Positions 5,166-6,274 of a stretch of DNA of 6,274 nucleotides are shown here, piece by piece. Source of the stretch: an uncultured Collinsella sp. Lineage in GTDB: Bacteria; Actinomycetota; Coriobacteriia; Coriobacteriales; Coriobacteriaceae. Position 1 is the stretch's first letter. Every line of letters starts with the position of its first letter. The notes beneath the pieces are model-generated. The model was not told the DNA's origin. It did no database searches and saw only the letters and a list, made by a program, of their open reading frames with translations. Both the position numbers and the translations under genes were made by a program. The stretch is taken from contig CAKUHM010000084.1 in assembly GCA_934655835.1 (NCBI GenBank), positions 1-6,274 of the forward strand, in the 5' to 3' direction.

Positions 5166-6274
5166 ATGGGACGTTTTACCAATCCTCGCGATCTGTACTT
5201 TGGTGAGGGCGCTCGCCACGAGGTGAAGAACCTCAAGGGCAAGAAGGCCATCATCGTTTCTGGCGGCAGCTCTATGCGTCGCGGCGGGTTCTTGCAGGAC
5301 GTCGAGGCCGACCTCAAAGAGGCCGGCATGGAGGTCAAGCTGTTCGAGGGCGTCGAGTCCGACCCGTCCATCGAGACGGTCATGAAGGGCGCCGAGGCCA
5401 TGCGCGAGTTCGAGCCCGACTGGATTATCGCCATCGGCGGCGGCTCGCCCATCGATGCCGCTAAGGCCATGTGGGTCTTCTACGAGTATCCCGAGGAGTC
5501 CTTCGACAACATCATCCAGCCGTTCAGCTTCCCCGAGCTGCGTCAGAAGGCTCATTTCTGCGCCATCTCCTCTACCTCCGGCACCGCTACCGAGGTCACC
5601 GCGTTCTCCGTCATTACCGACTACGCCAAGGGCATCAAGTACCCGCTGGCCGACTTCAACATCACCCCTGATGTCGCCATCGTCGACCCCGAGCTCACCT
5701 ACACCATGCCCGCCAAGCTGTGCGCTCACACCGGCATGGATGCTCTGACCCACTGCATGGAGGCCTACGTTTCCACCTTCGCCTCTATGTTCACCGACGC
5801 CAACGCTCTGCACGGCATCCGCGAGATCGTCGAGTGGCTGCCCAAGTCCTATGCTGGCGACCATGAGGCCCGTCAGCACATGCATGAGGCTCAGTGCATC
5901 GCTGGCATCGCCTTCTCCTCGGGCCTGCTGGGCATCGTTCACTCCATGGCTCACAAGACCGGTGCTGCCTTCGAGAACGGCCACATCATCCACGGTGCTG
6001 CTAACGCCATGTACCTGGGCAAGGTCATCCAGTGGAACTCCAAGGATCCCCGTGCTGCCGAGCGTTACGCTTACGTGGCCAAGGAGATCCTGCACCTTCC
6101 CGGCGAGACCAACGAGGAGCTCATCGCTGCGCTCGTCCAGAAGATTCGCGACCTCAACGACCAGCTCAACATCCCGCAGTCCATCAAGGATTACGCGAAC
6201 GGTGGCGTGAAGGTCGACGCTGAGAACCCGCAGATGGTTTCCGAGGAGGAGTTCCTCGCCAAGCTGCCCGAGAT
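5166..6274 (+). CDS. Iron-containing alcohol dehydrogenase, 3' end cut by window
   Basis: This is a group III (iron-dependent) alcohol dehydrogenase, butanol-dehydrogenase-like. It is expected to interconvert aldehydes and alcohols with NAD(P)H in the cytoplasm, probably in fermentation. The 369 visible residues cover nearly all of the family's usual 380-400. The nucleotide-binding GGGSPIDAAK (91-100) and SSTSGTATEVT (135-145) are present. The inferred metal ligands are Asp192 and His196 in GMDALTHCMEAY, His259 in HSMAH and His276 in HIIHGAAN, with His263 as the likely catalytic histidine. The usual IPHG reads IIHG here, a small deviation. Codon use is strongly biased: 20 of 21 Lys codons are AAG, and Ile is almost always ATC, with no ATA. 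This suggests high expression. The gene diverges from the operon on its left. Substrate and cofactor preference cannot be read from this sequence. Confidence 0.95.
   Translation, partial: MGRFTNPRDLYFGEGARHEVKNLKGKKAIIVSGGSSMRRGGFLQDVEADLKEAGMEVKLFEGVESDPSIETVMKGAEAMREFEPDWIIAIGGGSPIDAAKAMWVFYEYPEESFDNIIQPFSFPELRQKAHFCAISSTSGTATEVTAFSVITDYAKGIKYPLADFNITPDVAIVDPELTYTMPAKLCAHTGMDALTHCMEAYVSTFASMFTDANALHGIREIVEWLPKSYAGDHEARQHMHEAQCIAGIAFSSGLLGIVHSMAHKTGAAFENGHIIHGAANAMYLGKVIQWNSKDPRAAERYAYVAKEILHLPGETNEELIAALVQKIRDLNDQLNIPQSIKDYANGGVKVDAENPQMVSEEEFLAKLPE

Noticed and set aside
4719..6095. Long minus-strand open frame of 458 codons antisense to the dehydrogenase
   Set aside because: It overlaps a gene with clear family motifs, its product is low-complexity (Gly, Val, Asp, Leu rich), its C-terminal part runs through the non-coding region, and it has no family signature. 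It is explained by the codon bias on the opposite strand.

Overview
The window is GC-rich bacterial chromosomal DNA, best explained as coming from a Gram-positive actinobacterium, possibly of the Coriobacteriia (Collinsella-like). That placement is inferred from GC content, codon use and the proteins encoded, not from a marker gene. Almost all of it is ordinary chromosomal gene content. I see no transposase, CRISPR array, phage gene or integrase.

Left edge (1-322), read on the minus strand: a complete tRNA-Glu (anticodon UUC, CCA encoded) with an extended -10 promoter upstream and a strong intrinsic terminator downstream. A tRNA T-arm-like fragment lies beyond that terminator on the plus strand. 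A second, perfectly paired 13-bp hairpin separates the tRNA unit from the protein operon.

Main operon (4665 down to 323, minus strand), three genes in transcription order. The first two encode helical TPR/ST7-like proteins of 358 and 347 aa. They are joined by a TAATG stop-start overlap and look like distant paralogues. After a 45-nt gap comes a 725-aa protein that fuses MurT (Mur-ligase-like, with a four-cysteine zinc ribbon and DUF1727 domain) to GatD (class I glutamine amidotransferase) in one chain. In Staphylococcus aureus and Streptococcus pneumoniae these are two separate subunits, which together amidate the D-Glu of lipid II to D-isoglutamine. The fusion is the most notable protein-level observation here.

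Divergent intergenic region (4666-5165, 500 nt): no credible gene. It contains a cluster of direct and inverted ACGGTGC half-sites, two AAACGTTT palindromes and, just before the next gene, a leader that can be drawn as a multi-stem RNA with a possible alternative pairing to the Shine-Dalgarno sequence.

Right edge (5166-6274, plus strand): an iron-containing alcohol dehydrogenase of the butanol-dehydrogenase-like group, cut by the window end after 369 codons. Its strongly biased codon use suggests high expression, fitting a fermentation enzyme. It is probably regulated through the long upstream region.
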